Under the pieces are notes generated by a model. That model saw only the letters and a program-made list of their open reading frames with translations. It was not told where the DNA came from and searched no databases. The position numbers and the translations under genes are program-made. A stretch of DNA of 64,000 nt, taken from NCBI RefSeq assembly GCF_004004555.2, contig NZ_SACP01000023.1, positions 1-64,000 of the forward strand, written 5' to 3'. The stretch is from Methylobacterium oryzihabitans. Lineage in GTDB: Bacteria; Pseudomonadota; Alphaproteobacteria; Rhizobiales; Beijerinckiaceae. Below, piece by piece: positions 26,279-33,840 of the stretch (positions within the stretch are counted from its first letter, which is position 1; every line of letters starts with the position of its first letter).

Positions 26279-27394
26279 TCAGCGCAGGCCGCGCAGCGTG
26301 ATCCGCGTGAGTGCCGAAGGCCGTCCGAGGCGCAGGGCGAAACCGGGCCACAGGGCCGTGCCGTTGCTGACGTAGAGGGTCATCCCCTCGACCGCGTAGA
26401 GCCCCGACACGAAGCCGTCGTTGCCGTTGGCGACGAGCCGGTCCAGGCCCAGGATCATGCCGCCATGCGTGTGCCCGGACAGTTGCAGCGCGACGCCGTG
26501 CGCGGCGGCCCGTCGGGCTCCTCGCGGCTGGTGATCGAGCAGGATGACGGGGGCGTGGTCGGGCGCGCCGGCCAGGGCCGCCGCGAGATCCGGGCCGGCC
26601 TGTCCGTGCGCGGGCGCGGACAGGTCCGTGACGCCGGCGAGCACGATCCGGGCCCCGCCGCGTGCGAGGACGGCATGCGCGTTCTCGAGGAGGGAGATCC
26701 CCAGGCCGGCGAGGTGGCGCATCCAGGCCCGGTAGTCGAAGAAGTACTCGTGGTTGCCGGGAATGGCGAACACGCCGTCCGGCGCGCGCAGGCCGCGCAG
26801 GGGCTCGACGTCGGCCCGCCGCATCGCCACCGACCCGTCGATGAAGTCGCCGGTCACGACGACGAGGTCGACCCCCGACGCGTTGGCGCGGTCGACCACG
26901 GCCCTGACCCAGGGCGCCGGAAACAGCCGGCTGATGTGCAGGTCGGTCAGGTGCAGCAGCCGATACCCCTCGAAGGCGGGCGGCAGGCCGCGGATCGCGA
27001 CGTCGAGGTCCTTCACCGGCGGCACGCGCAGCGCGTTCGCGACGCCGACGGCGGCGAGGAGGGCCGCCGCGCCGGCCGCCGCGTAGCGCAGCGCATCCGG
27101 AACGCCGCCGCCCCGCCCCGCCAGCCTTGCGGCCATGGCGCCGAGGTCGAGCAGGATCTGCAGGCCCGCCAACAGCACGATGGCCCCGAACGCCCAGTTG
27201 AACAGGACGACGACGGCAAAGGGAAATTCGGGCGCGAAGACCGAGCCGGACGAGAGCCGGCTCCAGAAGTGGTACTGCGACGCGACCAGCAGCAGCAGCG
27301 CGACCGCCACGGTGATCCAGAGCGGCAGGGACAGGGGCCAGAGCCAGCGGACGACGACGAGCAGGCTCGGTGCCGCGAAGATGAGGTGGAAGAT
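26279..27394 (-). CDS. Membrane-anchored calcineurin-like metallophosphoesterase
   Basis: About 371 aa. The N-terminal half has four hydrophobic helices: HLIFAAPSLLVVVRWLWPLS, ITVAVALLLLV, FAVVVLFNWAFGAIVLLAGL, AAAGAAALLAAVGVANAL. The phosphoesterase domain then shows the dimetal motifs HLTDLHISRLFP (DxH), VVVTGDFIDGS (GD), IPGNHEYFFD (GNHE), LDHQP and LSGHTHGGM (GHTH). Similar YaeI/YkuE proteins hydrolyse lipid-linked phosphates such as UDP-diacyl-glucosamine; the substrate here is not known. No ATG/GTG/TTG opens the normal N-terminus. ATC 27394 would give MFHLIF. The frame stays open upstream into the dehydrogenase remnant, so the native start may have been lost. The first GTG downstream would delete helix 1. 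Confidence 0.7.
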   Translation of the reverse strand: MFHLIFAAPSLLVVVRWLWPLSLPLWITVAVALLLLVASQYHFWSRLSSGSVFAPEFPFAVVVLFNWAFGAIVLLAGLQILLDLGAMAARLAGRGGGVPDALRYAAAGAAALLAAVGVANALRVPPVKDLDVAIRGLPPAFEGYRLLHLTDLHISRLFPAPWVRAVVDRANASGVDLVVVTGDFIDGSVAMRRADVEPLRGLRAPDGVFAIPGNHEYFFDYRAWMRHLAGLGISLLENAHAVLARGGARIVLAGVTDLSAPAHGQAGPDLAAALAGAPDHAPVILLDHQPRGARRAAAHGVALQLSGHTHGGMILGLDRLVANGNDGFVSGLYAVEGMTLYVSNGTALWPGFALRLGRPSALTRITLRGLR

Positions 27395-27564
27395 GGTCGA
27401 ACTCCGACGGGATGGGCCGGGGCCGCCGGGCCGATCCGCCCCGCGCGCCCGATCGCAGCCTGCGATGGACCGGTCGGGTGCGGGGCGGAACCCGGGGGCT
27501 CGCGAGAGGAACGGCGACGCCTGACGCCCCCGGAGGGCAGGCGTCGCCGCGGGCGGTGAGACCG

Positions 27565-27818
27565 ACAGGAGCTGATCCAGGGTGATGGGCAGATCCCGGA
27601 TGCGTCTCCCCATCGCGTTGAAGACCGCGTTGGCGGCCGCGACGCCGGTGATGCCGATCGCGCTGATGCCCCGCGCGCCGAGGGTAGGCCCCGCAGGTGC
27701 CCTGGTTGCAGCCGACCTTGGTGCCGGTCAGGTGCGGGCGCTCCCGCAGCAGATCGAGCAGCGGCACGCGGGCATCCCCGGGCGGGGCGACCCCGGCCCC
27801 GTTGACCCCGATGGCCAT
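27565..27818 (-). pseudogene. Deletion scar of a molybdenum hydroxylase (CoxS/CoxL-type) operon
   Basis: The 5' half encodes the start of a [2Fe-2S] subunit: PLLDLLRERPHLTGTKVGCN, then QGTCGA. It breaks off before the final Cys of the CxxxxCGxC set. At about 27682-27686 the sequence jumps to the C-terminal end of the large molybdopterin subunit in another frame: GISAIGITGVAAANAVFNAM, then GRRIRDLPITLDQLL. In intact operons these points lie several kilobases apart (2Fe-2S, FAD and Mo subunits), so a single internal deletion has joined first and last genes. The Mo-subunit frame continues without a stop into the phosphoesterase gene. The MarR gene just upstream may have controlled the operon. 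Confidence 0.75.
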
Positions 27819-27887
27819 CGAACGTCCTCGGCATCTCCGGCCCCTATCACAGGGCGCGACACACAGATATGACGAAGTTCGGATTAT

Positions 27888-28319
27888 TCAATCTTCGTGG
27901 CATGCGATTTTCGCCACCATGCGGATGAACGCGTCGCGCTCGTCCGGTGCCAGCCGCGCGAGCATCGTCCGGTTGAGGGCGTCGTACGCGTTGCTCTGCG
28001 CCGCGGCCCGCGCCGCGCCGTCCTCGGACAGGCGGAGCGCGACCGCCCGCCGGTCTCCTTCGATCCGGTGCCGTTCGAGAAGCCCCCGCTTGGCCAGGCG
28101 GTCGGTCGCGGACGAGATGGTCGTGACGGCCAGGCCGAGGTAGCGCGCGATGTCGGTCGGCCCGCAATCCGGGTTCTGCGCGACGTACAGCAGGGTCTGC
28201 ACGTCGAGTTCGTTGAGCGGCCGTTCGGAGCGTCCGGCATCGGCGAGCTTGTAGCGCCGCACGAAGGCCTGGAACGCGGCACCGAGCGTGGCGATCTGAT
28301 CGGCGGTGGGCGTCGTCAT
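27888..28319 (-). CDS. MarR-family transcriptional regulator
   Basis: 143-aa winged-helix regulator. Dimer helices flank PLNELDVQTLLYVAQNPDCG, the HTH (PTDIARYLGLAVTTISSATD) with RLAKRGLLERH, and the wing EGDRRAVALRLSEDG in the usual MarR form. It ends AFIRMVAKIACHED. It lies upstream and on the same strand as the hydroxylase remnant, so its original target may be gone. There is no divergent partner; 28320-28898 upstream contains only palindromes and repeat fragments. Confidence 0.9.
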   Translation of the reverse strand: MTTPTADQIATLGAAFQAFVRRYKLADAGRSERPLNELDVQTLLYVAQNPDCGPTDIARYLGLAVTTISSATDRLAKRGLLERHRIEGDRRAVALRLSEDGAARAAAQSNAYDALNRTMLARLAPDERDAFIRMVAKIACHED

Positions 28320-28430
28320 GCCGCCCGCATACCGCGCCCCTCGGGCACGGACAATTTGGCCGGTCGCGGATTGGCGAGTCGCATCGACCGTGCATCACCG
28401 CCCGCGCGCACGGGGCGGAACTTTTGCGCT

Positions 28431-28548
28431 GCAACAACGCTTGTTGCGTTGCACAGCGCGCGACTCCGCCGCTGTGCAACGCGCCCATCCGGGCGTTTCC
28501 TCCCTATACTCGAGGCCGTCTCCGGCACACGGAGCGGCCTTCTTTTTT
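28431..28548 (+). ncRNA. Nested palindromes ending in an intrinsic terminator; possible small RNA 3' end
   Basis: GCAACAA-CGC-TTGTTGC (28431-28447) abuts a 13-bp stem GCGTTGCACAGCG / CGCTGTGCAACGC (28446-28482, sharing two bases). A GCCC-ATCC-GGGC hairpin and TATACT follow. Then GGCCGTCTCCG-GCAC-ACGGAGCGGCC runs into TTCTTTTTT. The last is a plus-strand Rho-independent terminator, yet no plus-strand gene lies upstream. An unannotated transcript is possible; no promoter was identified. Confidence 0.35.
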
Positions 28549-28577
28549 CGCGACACGATCTCGCGGCACGTCTGGCG

Positions 28578-28617
28578 TCTGGATCCAGGATCTCCGTCCG
28601 CCGTCGCTCCAGTCGCG
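28578..28617. repeat. Family-C repeat, partial copy
   Basis: TCTGGATCCAGGATCTCCGT and the following CCGCCGTCGCTCCAGTCG resemble the right arm of the 10808-10979 repeat (GCTGGATCCCGGATCTCC...CAGTCGTCC). No second arm is present. Confidence 0.5.
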
Positions 28618-28737
28618 TAGGCCCGTTCGGGCCCGGATAAGGGGTGCTTCCCGAGTTCGATACGATGGACACACAGTCGATTATGCAGACTTGCGTGGGC
28701 AAGCCAACGCTTCGTCCGCTTAGGTTGCTGTGTTGTC

Positions 28738-28782
28738 GCAGATTTTTGTCGCAAAACCGGTGGGCACTTTTGCGAAATCTGC
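28738..28782. repeat. REP-like hairpin with nested stems
   Basis: Outer stem GCAGATTT / AAATCTGC and inner stem CGCAAAA / TTTTGCG around CCGGTGGGCAC. It is an isolated palindrome in a gene-poor stretch and resembles short dispersed REP-type repeats. Confidence 0.55.
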
Positions 28783-28820
28783 TTGGGCACTCACAAGCCC
28801 GCACGGTGCGTGAGCAGATC

Positions 28821-28875
28821 CGGTCTCCGCATCGCTCGGCGATCCCGCGGGGATCGCCGAGCGATCAACCGAAAA
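28821..28875 (+). repeat. Family-A repeat fragment (third-hairpin module only)
   Basis: GCATCGCTCGGCGATCCCGC followed by GGGGATCGCCGAGCGATCAA and CCGAAAA matches the 3' part of copies 1, 3 and 5, with the hairpin improved to a long perfect stem. The head hairpin and both ends are missing. Confidence 0.6.
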
Positions 28876-28898
28876 CCTGCCTTCAGCCCGCCCCGCGG

Positions 28899-29264
28899 TC
28901 AGTGCGTATCGGCGTACCAGACGAGCGGCCCGGGCTGGCGCAGTGGACGCGGGGGGCGATACGGCGCAGGCCAGGCCGACAAGGGCGCCGGCGCGGGGGG
29001 CTCGGGCCGCCCCTCGACCTCCTGCCCGAGCAGCCGCATGGCCGCCGCGCGGGTGTGGCCGTCCGCGATGGCGGACGCGCCGGAGGCGTCCGGCACAGGC
29101 CGGCCGTGGCGCGTCTCGAAGCGGCGCAGGAGCGCGTGGGCCACGAGGCTGAAGGTGAGGCTGCTCAAGCCCACGATCGCCGGCCACCACGGCGGTCCGT
29201 CGTGGAAGGTCCACGCGACCGACAGAAGAAGCCCGCTCAGCCCCGCCGACGCTACGAAAACCAT
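28899..29264 (-). CDS. Small two-helix membrane protein of unknown function
   Basis: 121 aa, not recognised. Two hydrophobic segments at the N-terminus (MVFVASAGLSGLLLSVAWTF and PAIVGLSSLTFSLVAHALL) are followed by a basic segment RRFETRHGRP. The Pro-rich soluble tail ends PLVWYADTH. GGAAGGA stands just before the ATG, and third positions are mostly G/C, so it is likely a real gene. Neighbours are repeats upstream and the LysR gene on the other side, giving no functional clue. Confidence 0.55.
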   Translation of the reverse strand: MVFVASAGLSGLLLSVAWTFHDGPPWWPAIVGLSSLTFSLVAHALLRRFETRHGRPVPDASGASAIADGHTRAAAMRLLGQEVEGRPEPPAPAPLSAWPAPYRPPRPLRQPGPLVWYADTH

Positions 29265-29382
29265 GTTCCTTCCCTTGTCTCCAGCAGACTAGCAGGGGCG
29301 GTCCCCACTGGCTCGCGAGACTTGAGGAAGTGGTGTGCGCCGCCTTAAGCGTCCTCGTCCACCCCGACGCGGCCGACCTCGA

Positions 29383-30330
29383 TCACCCCTCCCGGTCGAC
29401 GAGCGTGACGCCCTGCCACTGCTCGGTGAGCACCAGTTCCCGCGCGATCTCCCGCACCTCGCGGGCGACCACGGCGGCGGCCGGCGACAGCAGGTCGGCA
29501 TTGATCGAGTAGAGGTAGTTGGTCCGGCTGAGCCGGGCATCGGTGATCGCGAGCGCGCGCCAGTCCTTGCGGCGCTTGCCGCCCAGCCGCAGCGACGACA
29601 GCGGCTTGATGGTGACGCCGATCCCCTCGTAGACGCAGCTCATCACCAGCGACAGCGAATCGATCTCCGCCACGACGTAGGCCGAGAGGTTGCGGGCCTC
29701 GAACTCGGCGGCGATGCGCCGGCGCAGGCCGTGGGTCGCCGTCGGCAGGATCAGCGGCAGCGCCGCCGCCTCGGCGAGGGTCAGGCTGGTGCGCTCGTGG
29801 GCGACCAGCGGGCTGCTGCTCGGCAGGATGACGAACAGCTCCTCCTCCAGGAGGACCGTGGACGGGAAGTCGGAGGAGACGTCGCTGTTGAACAGGATCG
29901 CGAGGTCGAGCTGGCACAGCCGGATCATGTGGGTCAGGTGGCCGCTCATGCCCTCTACGACGTTCAGCATGATGCCGGGGAAGCGGGTGCGGATGCGCCG
30001 GACCAGCGGCGTGCCGATCGCCTGGACGGTGGTGGCCGGCAGGCCGATCGAGACCATGCCCTGCACGTCGCCGGAATCCTGCCGCGCGATCGAGAGGGCG
30101 TGATCGAGCTGGCGCAGCATGAAGCGCGCGTGGTGGTAGAGCGCGAGGCCGTTCTCGGTCGGCGTCACCCCGCGGGTCGAGCGGTTCAGCAGCGGCCGCC
30201 CGACCTCGTCCTCGAGCTTGGCGAGTTGCTGGCTCAAGGCCGGCTGCGCCACGTACAGGCTGCGCGACGCCTTCGACAGGCTCCCGCTCTCGACGATCTG
30301 CGCGAAGTAGCGAAGCTGCCGGAAATCCAT
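29383..30330 (-). CDS. LysR-family transcriptional regulator
   Basis: 315 aa. The N-terminal winged HTH is typical: QLRYFAQIVESGSLSKASRS, LYVAQPALSQQLAKLEDEVG, then PLLNRSTRGVTPTENG. The effector domain starts near residue 90 (GMVSIGLPATTVQAIGTPLV) and includes DLAILFNSD and VEGMSGHLTHMI. The pattern is like the CynR/Nac group, but the effector is unknown. It is divergent from the aldehyde dehydrogenase gene, with 138 bp between starts, and most likely activates the catabolic operon at 30469 onward in response to its substrate. Confidence 0.92.
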   Translation of the reverse strand: MDFRQLRYFAQIVESGSLSKASRSLYVAQPALSQQLAKLEDEVGRPLLNRSTRGVTPTENGLALYHHARFMLRQLDHALSIARQDSGDVQGMVSIGLPATTVQAIGTPLVRRIRTRFPGIMLNVVEGMSGHLTHMIRLCQLDLAILFNSDVSSDFPSTVLLEEELFVILPSSSPLVAHERTSLTLAEAAALPLILPTATHGLRRRIAAEFEARNLSAYVVAEIDSLSLVMSCVYEGIGVTIKPLSSLRLGGKRRKDWRALAITDARLSRTNYLYSINADLLSPAAAVVAREVREIARELVLTEQWQGVTLVDREG

Positions 30331-30361
30331 GGTCCTCCCCCGGGGCGCCGGTCGCGAGGCT

Positions 30362-30376
30362 ATATGCGCCGCTTAT
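30362..30376. promoter_or_regulatory. Candidate LysR-type binding site
   Basis: ATATGCGCCGCTTAT has ATA/TAT arms and fits the T-N11-A rule (T 30363, A 30375). It lies in the LysR/aldehyde dehydrogenase divergent region, in the only AT-containing patch beside CGGTATTTCG. Confidence 0.35.
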
Positions 30377-30468
30377 GGCCCACAACGGAAAACGGTATTT
30401 CGAGGGGGAAGCGCGCTGGGCCTAGTGTGCCGGCAACGAAACGCGACCACGGGGGAGGGCAATCGGCG

Positions 30469-31899
30469 ATGCAGGATCGCGTGCGGCACGACGGCCGGCT
30501 CCTGGTGGCCGGCGAGTGGACGGGCGGCGAGACCGTCGCGCCCGTCCTCGACAAGTACCGCCTGGCGCCCTTCGCGCAGGTCGACCTGCCCGGGCGCGAG
30601 CAGGTCCGGTCATGCGTCGCCGCCGCCGAGGCCGCCTACCGCGCCGCCGCGCTCGACGCTCACGGCCGCGGCGCGGTGCTCGACCGGACCGCGGCGATCA
30701 TCGAGGCGCGCGGCGAGGAGTTGGTCGAGATCCTGCGCCGGGAGGCCGGGTTCCCGCGCGCCGATGCCGCCAACGAGGTCCGGCGCTGCGCCGCGACCTT
30801 CCGGCTCTCGGCCGAGGAGGCGCGGCGATTCGGCGGCGAGATGGTGCCGATCGAGGGCGCCGGCGGCCAGACCGGCCGCCTCGGTTTCACCCTGCGCGTC
30901 CCCCTCGGCGTCGTCTGCGCCATCACACCGTTCAACGCGCCGCTCAACACGGTGGCGCACAAGGTCGGGCCGGCGCTCGCGGCCGGCAACGCCGTGGTGC
31001 TGAAGCCTTCACTGCACACGCCGCTCTCGGCCTGCGTCATGGCCGAGGCGCTGCTCGAGGCGGGCCTGCCGCCGGGCCTGATCTCGGTCCTGCACGGCGG
31101 CGCCGAGGTGGCGCAGTGGCTGCTCGACGAGCCGGCCATCCGCTTCTACGCCTTCACCGGCAGCACCGAGGCCGGCCGGGCGATCCAGCAGCGGGCGGGC
31201 CTGCGCCGCACCCAGATGGAGCTCGGCTCGATCGCGCATTGCATCCTGTGCGCCGATGCCGACCTCGACGCGGCGCTGCCGAAGATCGTCAATGCCAGCT
31301 TCCGCAAGGCGGGGCAGGTCTGCACCTCGATCCAGATGCTTCTCGTCGCGCGCTCGCGCCTCGCCGAGGTCGAGGAGCGCCTGACCGAACGGGTGGCGGC
31401 CCTGCCGTTCGGCGATCCCGGCGAGGCCGGCACCGTGGTCGGCCCGGTGGTCAGCGAGGATGCCGCCCGCCGGATCGAATCCTGGATCGCCGAGGCGGTC
31501 GCGGGCGGGGCGCGGCGCCTCGCCGGCGGCGGGCGCGTCGGCGCGGTCGTGCCGCCGACCCTGCTCGCCGACGTGCCCGCCGCCACGCCCCTCGGCTGCC
31601 GGGAGGTGTTCGGGCCGGTCCTGTGCGTGGCGCCCTTCGACACACTCGACGAGGCGATCGCCCGGGTGAACGCGACGCCCTACGGCCTCGCCGCCGGGCT
31701 GTTCACGAGCCATCTCGGGTCGGCGCTCGCGGCGGTGCGGCGGCTCGAGGTCGGCGGCGTCCACGTCAACGAGACGCCGAGCTCGCGGGTCGACGCCATG
31801 CCCTACGGCGGCACCAAGGACAGCGGCTTCGGCCGCGAGGGACCGCACTACGCCGTTCGCGAGATGAGCGAAGAGCGTATGATTACGCTTCTGCCTTGA
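30469..31899 (+). CDS. NAD(P)-dependent aldehyde dehydrogenase
   Basis: 476-aa cytoplasmic ALDH-superfamily oxidoreductase. The NAD-binding part has PLGVVCAITPFNAPLNTVAH and AGNAVVLKPSLHTPLSA, with FTGSTEAGRAIQQRAG. The catalytic Glu lies in QMELGSIAHCILC (the usual ELGG is ELGS here) and the catalytic Cys in FRKAGQVCTSIQ. The C-terminal block is EVFGPVLCVAPFDT and PYGGTKDSGFGREG. ATG 30469 has GGGGGAGGG upstream. It is the first gene of the LysR-controlled run. The ThDP enzyme starts 28 bp after it and would supply or use the aldehyde. Confidence 0.92.
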   Translation: MQDRVRHDGRLLVAGEWTGGETVAPVLDKYRLAPFAQVDLPGREQVRSCVAAAEAAYRAAALDAHGRGAVLDRTAAIIEARGEELVEILRREAGFPRADAANEVRRCAATFRLSAEEARRFGGEMVPIEGAGGQTGRLGFTLRVPLGVVCAITPFNAPLNTVAHKVGPALAAGNAVVLKPSLHTPLSACVMAEALLEAGLPPGLISVLHGGAEVAQWLLDEPAIRFYAFTGSTEAGRAIQQRAGLRRTQMELGSIAHCILCADADLDAALPKIVNASFRKAGQVCTSIQMLLVARSRLAEVEERLTERVAALPFGDPGEAGTVVGPVVSEDAARRIESWIAEAVAGGARRLAGGGRVGAVVPPTLLADVPAATPLGCREVFGPVLCVAPFDTLDEAIARVNATPYGLAAGLFTSHLGSALAAVRRLEVGGVHVNETPSSRVDAMPYGGTKDSGFGREGPHYAVREMSEERMITLLP

Positions 31900-31927
31900 A
31901 CGATGAACCGGCACGGGAAGTTGTGAC

Positions 31928-33718
31928 ATGCGTTCCATGAAGGGCGGCGAGGTCATCGCCGAATATCTCGTCCAGCAGAAGGTGCCGTTCGTCTTCGGCA
32001 TCTGCGGGCACGGCAATGTCGGCATCCTCGATGCGCTGCACGCGGTGCGGGACCGGGTGACCCTGGTGTCGCCGCGCCACGAGCAGTGCGCCGGCCACAT
32101 GGCCGACGCCTATTTCCGCGTCCGGCACCGGCCGGTGGCGACCCTGACCTCGACCGGGCCGGGCTCGGCCAACATGGTGATGTCGCTCGCCACCGCCCTG
32201 TCGGATTCCTCGGCCTTCCTGGCGATCACCGCCAACGTGCCGACCTCGCAGGCCAACCGGGCGCCGTTCCAGGAACTCTACGCCCACAACCAGGCCGACT
32301 TCGCCCAGGTGCTGCGGCCGGTGGTCAAGCGCAGCTTCCAGCCGAGCCGGGTCGACATGCTGCCGCTGGCCCTGCGGCAGGGCTTCGACACGATGACGAC
32401 CGGCCGCCCCGGCCCTGTCAACCTCGACATCCCCTACAACGTCTTCCAGGAGGAGGCCGAGGTCGCGCTGCCGCCGGCCTCGCCCGGTCACGGCCACCAC
32501 CGGCCGGCGGCGGGGGAGGCAGACCTCGCCCGCGCGGTCGACCTGCTGGCGGCGGCGCGCCGGCCGGTGCTGTTCATCGGCCAGGGGACCTCGCTCTCCG
32601 GGGCGGGTCCGGAGATCGCCGCGCTCCAGCAGCGCCTCGGGATCCCGGTCATCACCTCGCCCAACGGCATGGGCTGCGTGCCGGCCGACGATCCGCTGAC
32701 CCTCGGCTTCATCGGCCGCAACGGCGCCTATCCGGCCAACCAGGCCGGCCGCCATGCCGACCTCGTCCTGTGCATCGGCACCCGCTTCGACGACCGCTCG
32801 TCGTCGTCCTGGCACCCGGGCTATTCCTGGAACTTCCCGGAGACGCAGCTGATCCAGGTCGACATCGACCCGGCGGAACTCGGCCGCAACTACCCGCCGA
32901 CGCTCGGCATCATCGCCGACGCCAAGACCTTCGCCGGCCAGCTCGGAGCCGCGGTCGCGGGCCGCCGCGACCTGTCGCGCGAGACCTTCGCGGCGTGGCG
33001 GGACGAGGTCGCCGGCTGGCGGGCGGAGTGGGAGGCGTTCGTGCGCCCGAACTTCGGCGCGATCACCACGCCGATCCGGCCCGAATACGTCGTCGGCACG
33101 CTCCAGGCGGTATTGCCGGAGGACGTGATCCTGTCGCTCGATTCCGGCGTCCATCACAACTGGTTCATGCAGTTCTGGCAGGCGCGGCGCCCGAGCAGCA
33201 TGCTCAACAGCTGGGGCTACTCGTCGATGGGCTTCGGCGTCTGCGGGGTGCTCGGGGCCCAGCTCGCCGCGCCGGACCGTCCCTGCGTCGCGGTGGTCGG
33301 CGACGGCGGCTTCATGATGGCGCCCTACGTCGTGGCGACGGCGGTCGAGTACGGCCTGCCCTGCGTCTGGATCGTGTGGAACAACTTCGCCTGGGGGGCG
33401 ATCCGCGACCTGCAATACGGCCTGTTCGACGGCCGCGAGCACGGCACCGCCTTCTACAAGGGCAACCAGGGCCCGGGCGGCGAGCGCTACAACCCGGATT
33501 TCGCCGCCTGGGCCCGGGCCTGCGGCGCCGACGGCGTGACCGTGACCCGCAGCGAGGATCTCGCCGGCGCGGTCGAGGCGGCGGTGGCCGCCCGCCGGCC
33601 CTGCGTCATCGACGTCCACGTCGATGCGGAGGTGCGGCCGCCCTCGACCGGCACCTGGCAGCTCCCGCCGATTCCGTACAAGGAGCCGGTCTTCGGCGGG
33701 CCCTACCGCCCCGCCTGA
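31928..33718 (+). CDS. ThDP-dependent enzyme of the acetolactate synthase-like family
   Basis: 596 aa, three-domain ThDP fold. The PYR domain has VFGICGHGNVGILDALH and the catalytic Glu in SPRHEQCAGHMADAYFR, plus LTSTGPGSANMVMSLATAL. The central domain includes RRPVLFIGQGTSLSGAGPEI. The PP domain has VVGDGGFMMAPY with the Mg-ThDP pair completed by WIVWNNFAWGAIRDLQYGL. Relatives include acetolactate synthase, sulfoacetaldehyde acetyltransferase and aldehyde lyases. The operon (ALDH, importer) points to C-C bond cleavage of an imported carboxylate or alpha-hydroxy ketone rather than amino-acid synthesis. No small regulatory subunit is present. Confidence 0.88.
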   Translation: MRSMKGGEVIAEYLVQQKVPFVFGICGHGNVGILDALHAVRDRVTLVSPRHEQCAGHMADAYFRVRHRPVATLTSTGPGSANMVMSLATALSDSSAFLAITANVPTSQANRAPFQELYAHNQADFAQVLRPVVKRSFQPSRVDMLPLALRQGFDTMTTGRPGPVNLDIPYNVFQEEAEVALPPASPGHGHHRPAAGEADLARAVDLLAAARRPVLFIGQGTSLSGAGPEIAALQQRLGIPVITSPNGMGCVPADDPLTLGFIGRNGAYPANQAGRHADLVLCIGTRFDDRSSSSWHPGYSWNFPETQLIQVDIDPAELGRNYPPTLGIIADAKTFAGQLGAAVAGRRDLSRETFAAWRDEVAGWRAEWEAFVRPNFGAITTPIRPEYVVGTLQAVLPEDVILSLDSGVHHNWFMQFWQARRPSSMLNSWGYSSMGFGVCGVLGAQLAAPDRPCVAVVGDGGFMMAPYVVATAVEYGLPCVWIVWNNFAWGAIRDLQYGLFDGREHGTAFYKGNQGPGGERYNPDFAAWARACGADGVTVTRSEDLAGAVEAAVAARRPCVIDVHVDAEVRPPSTGTWQLPPIPYKEPVFGGPYRPA

Positions 33719-33840
33719 GGCGGGCTCACCCGGCCACGGGTGCCGCCGGCGGCCGGGTTCCGAAGGCGTGGTGCAGACCGGGACGGCAAGATCCCGGCGC
33801 CCGCAAAACAGACAAGATCCGACCTGGGAAGGAAACCCCG

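Noticed and set aside
27565..27818. A small functional ferredoxin-like protein
   Set aside because: The [2Fe-2S] motif is cut before its last Cys and is followed by the Mo-subunit end in another frame, so no complete cluster-binding domain exists.
32086..33840. Long plus-strand frame preceding the binding-protein gene
   Set aside because: It is the shadow of the ThDP gene. The binding protein starts at ATG 33841 with a signal peptide and a ribosome site.
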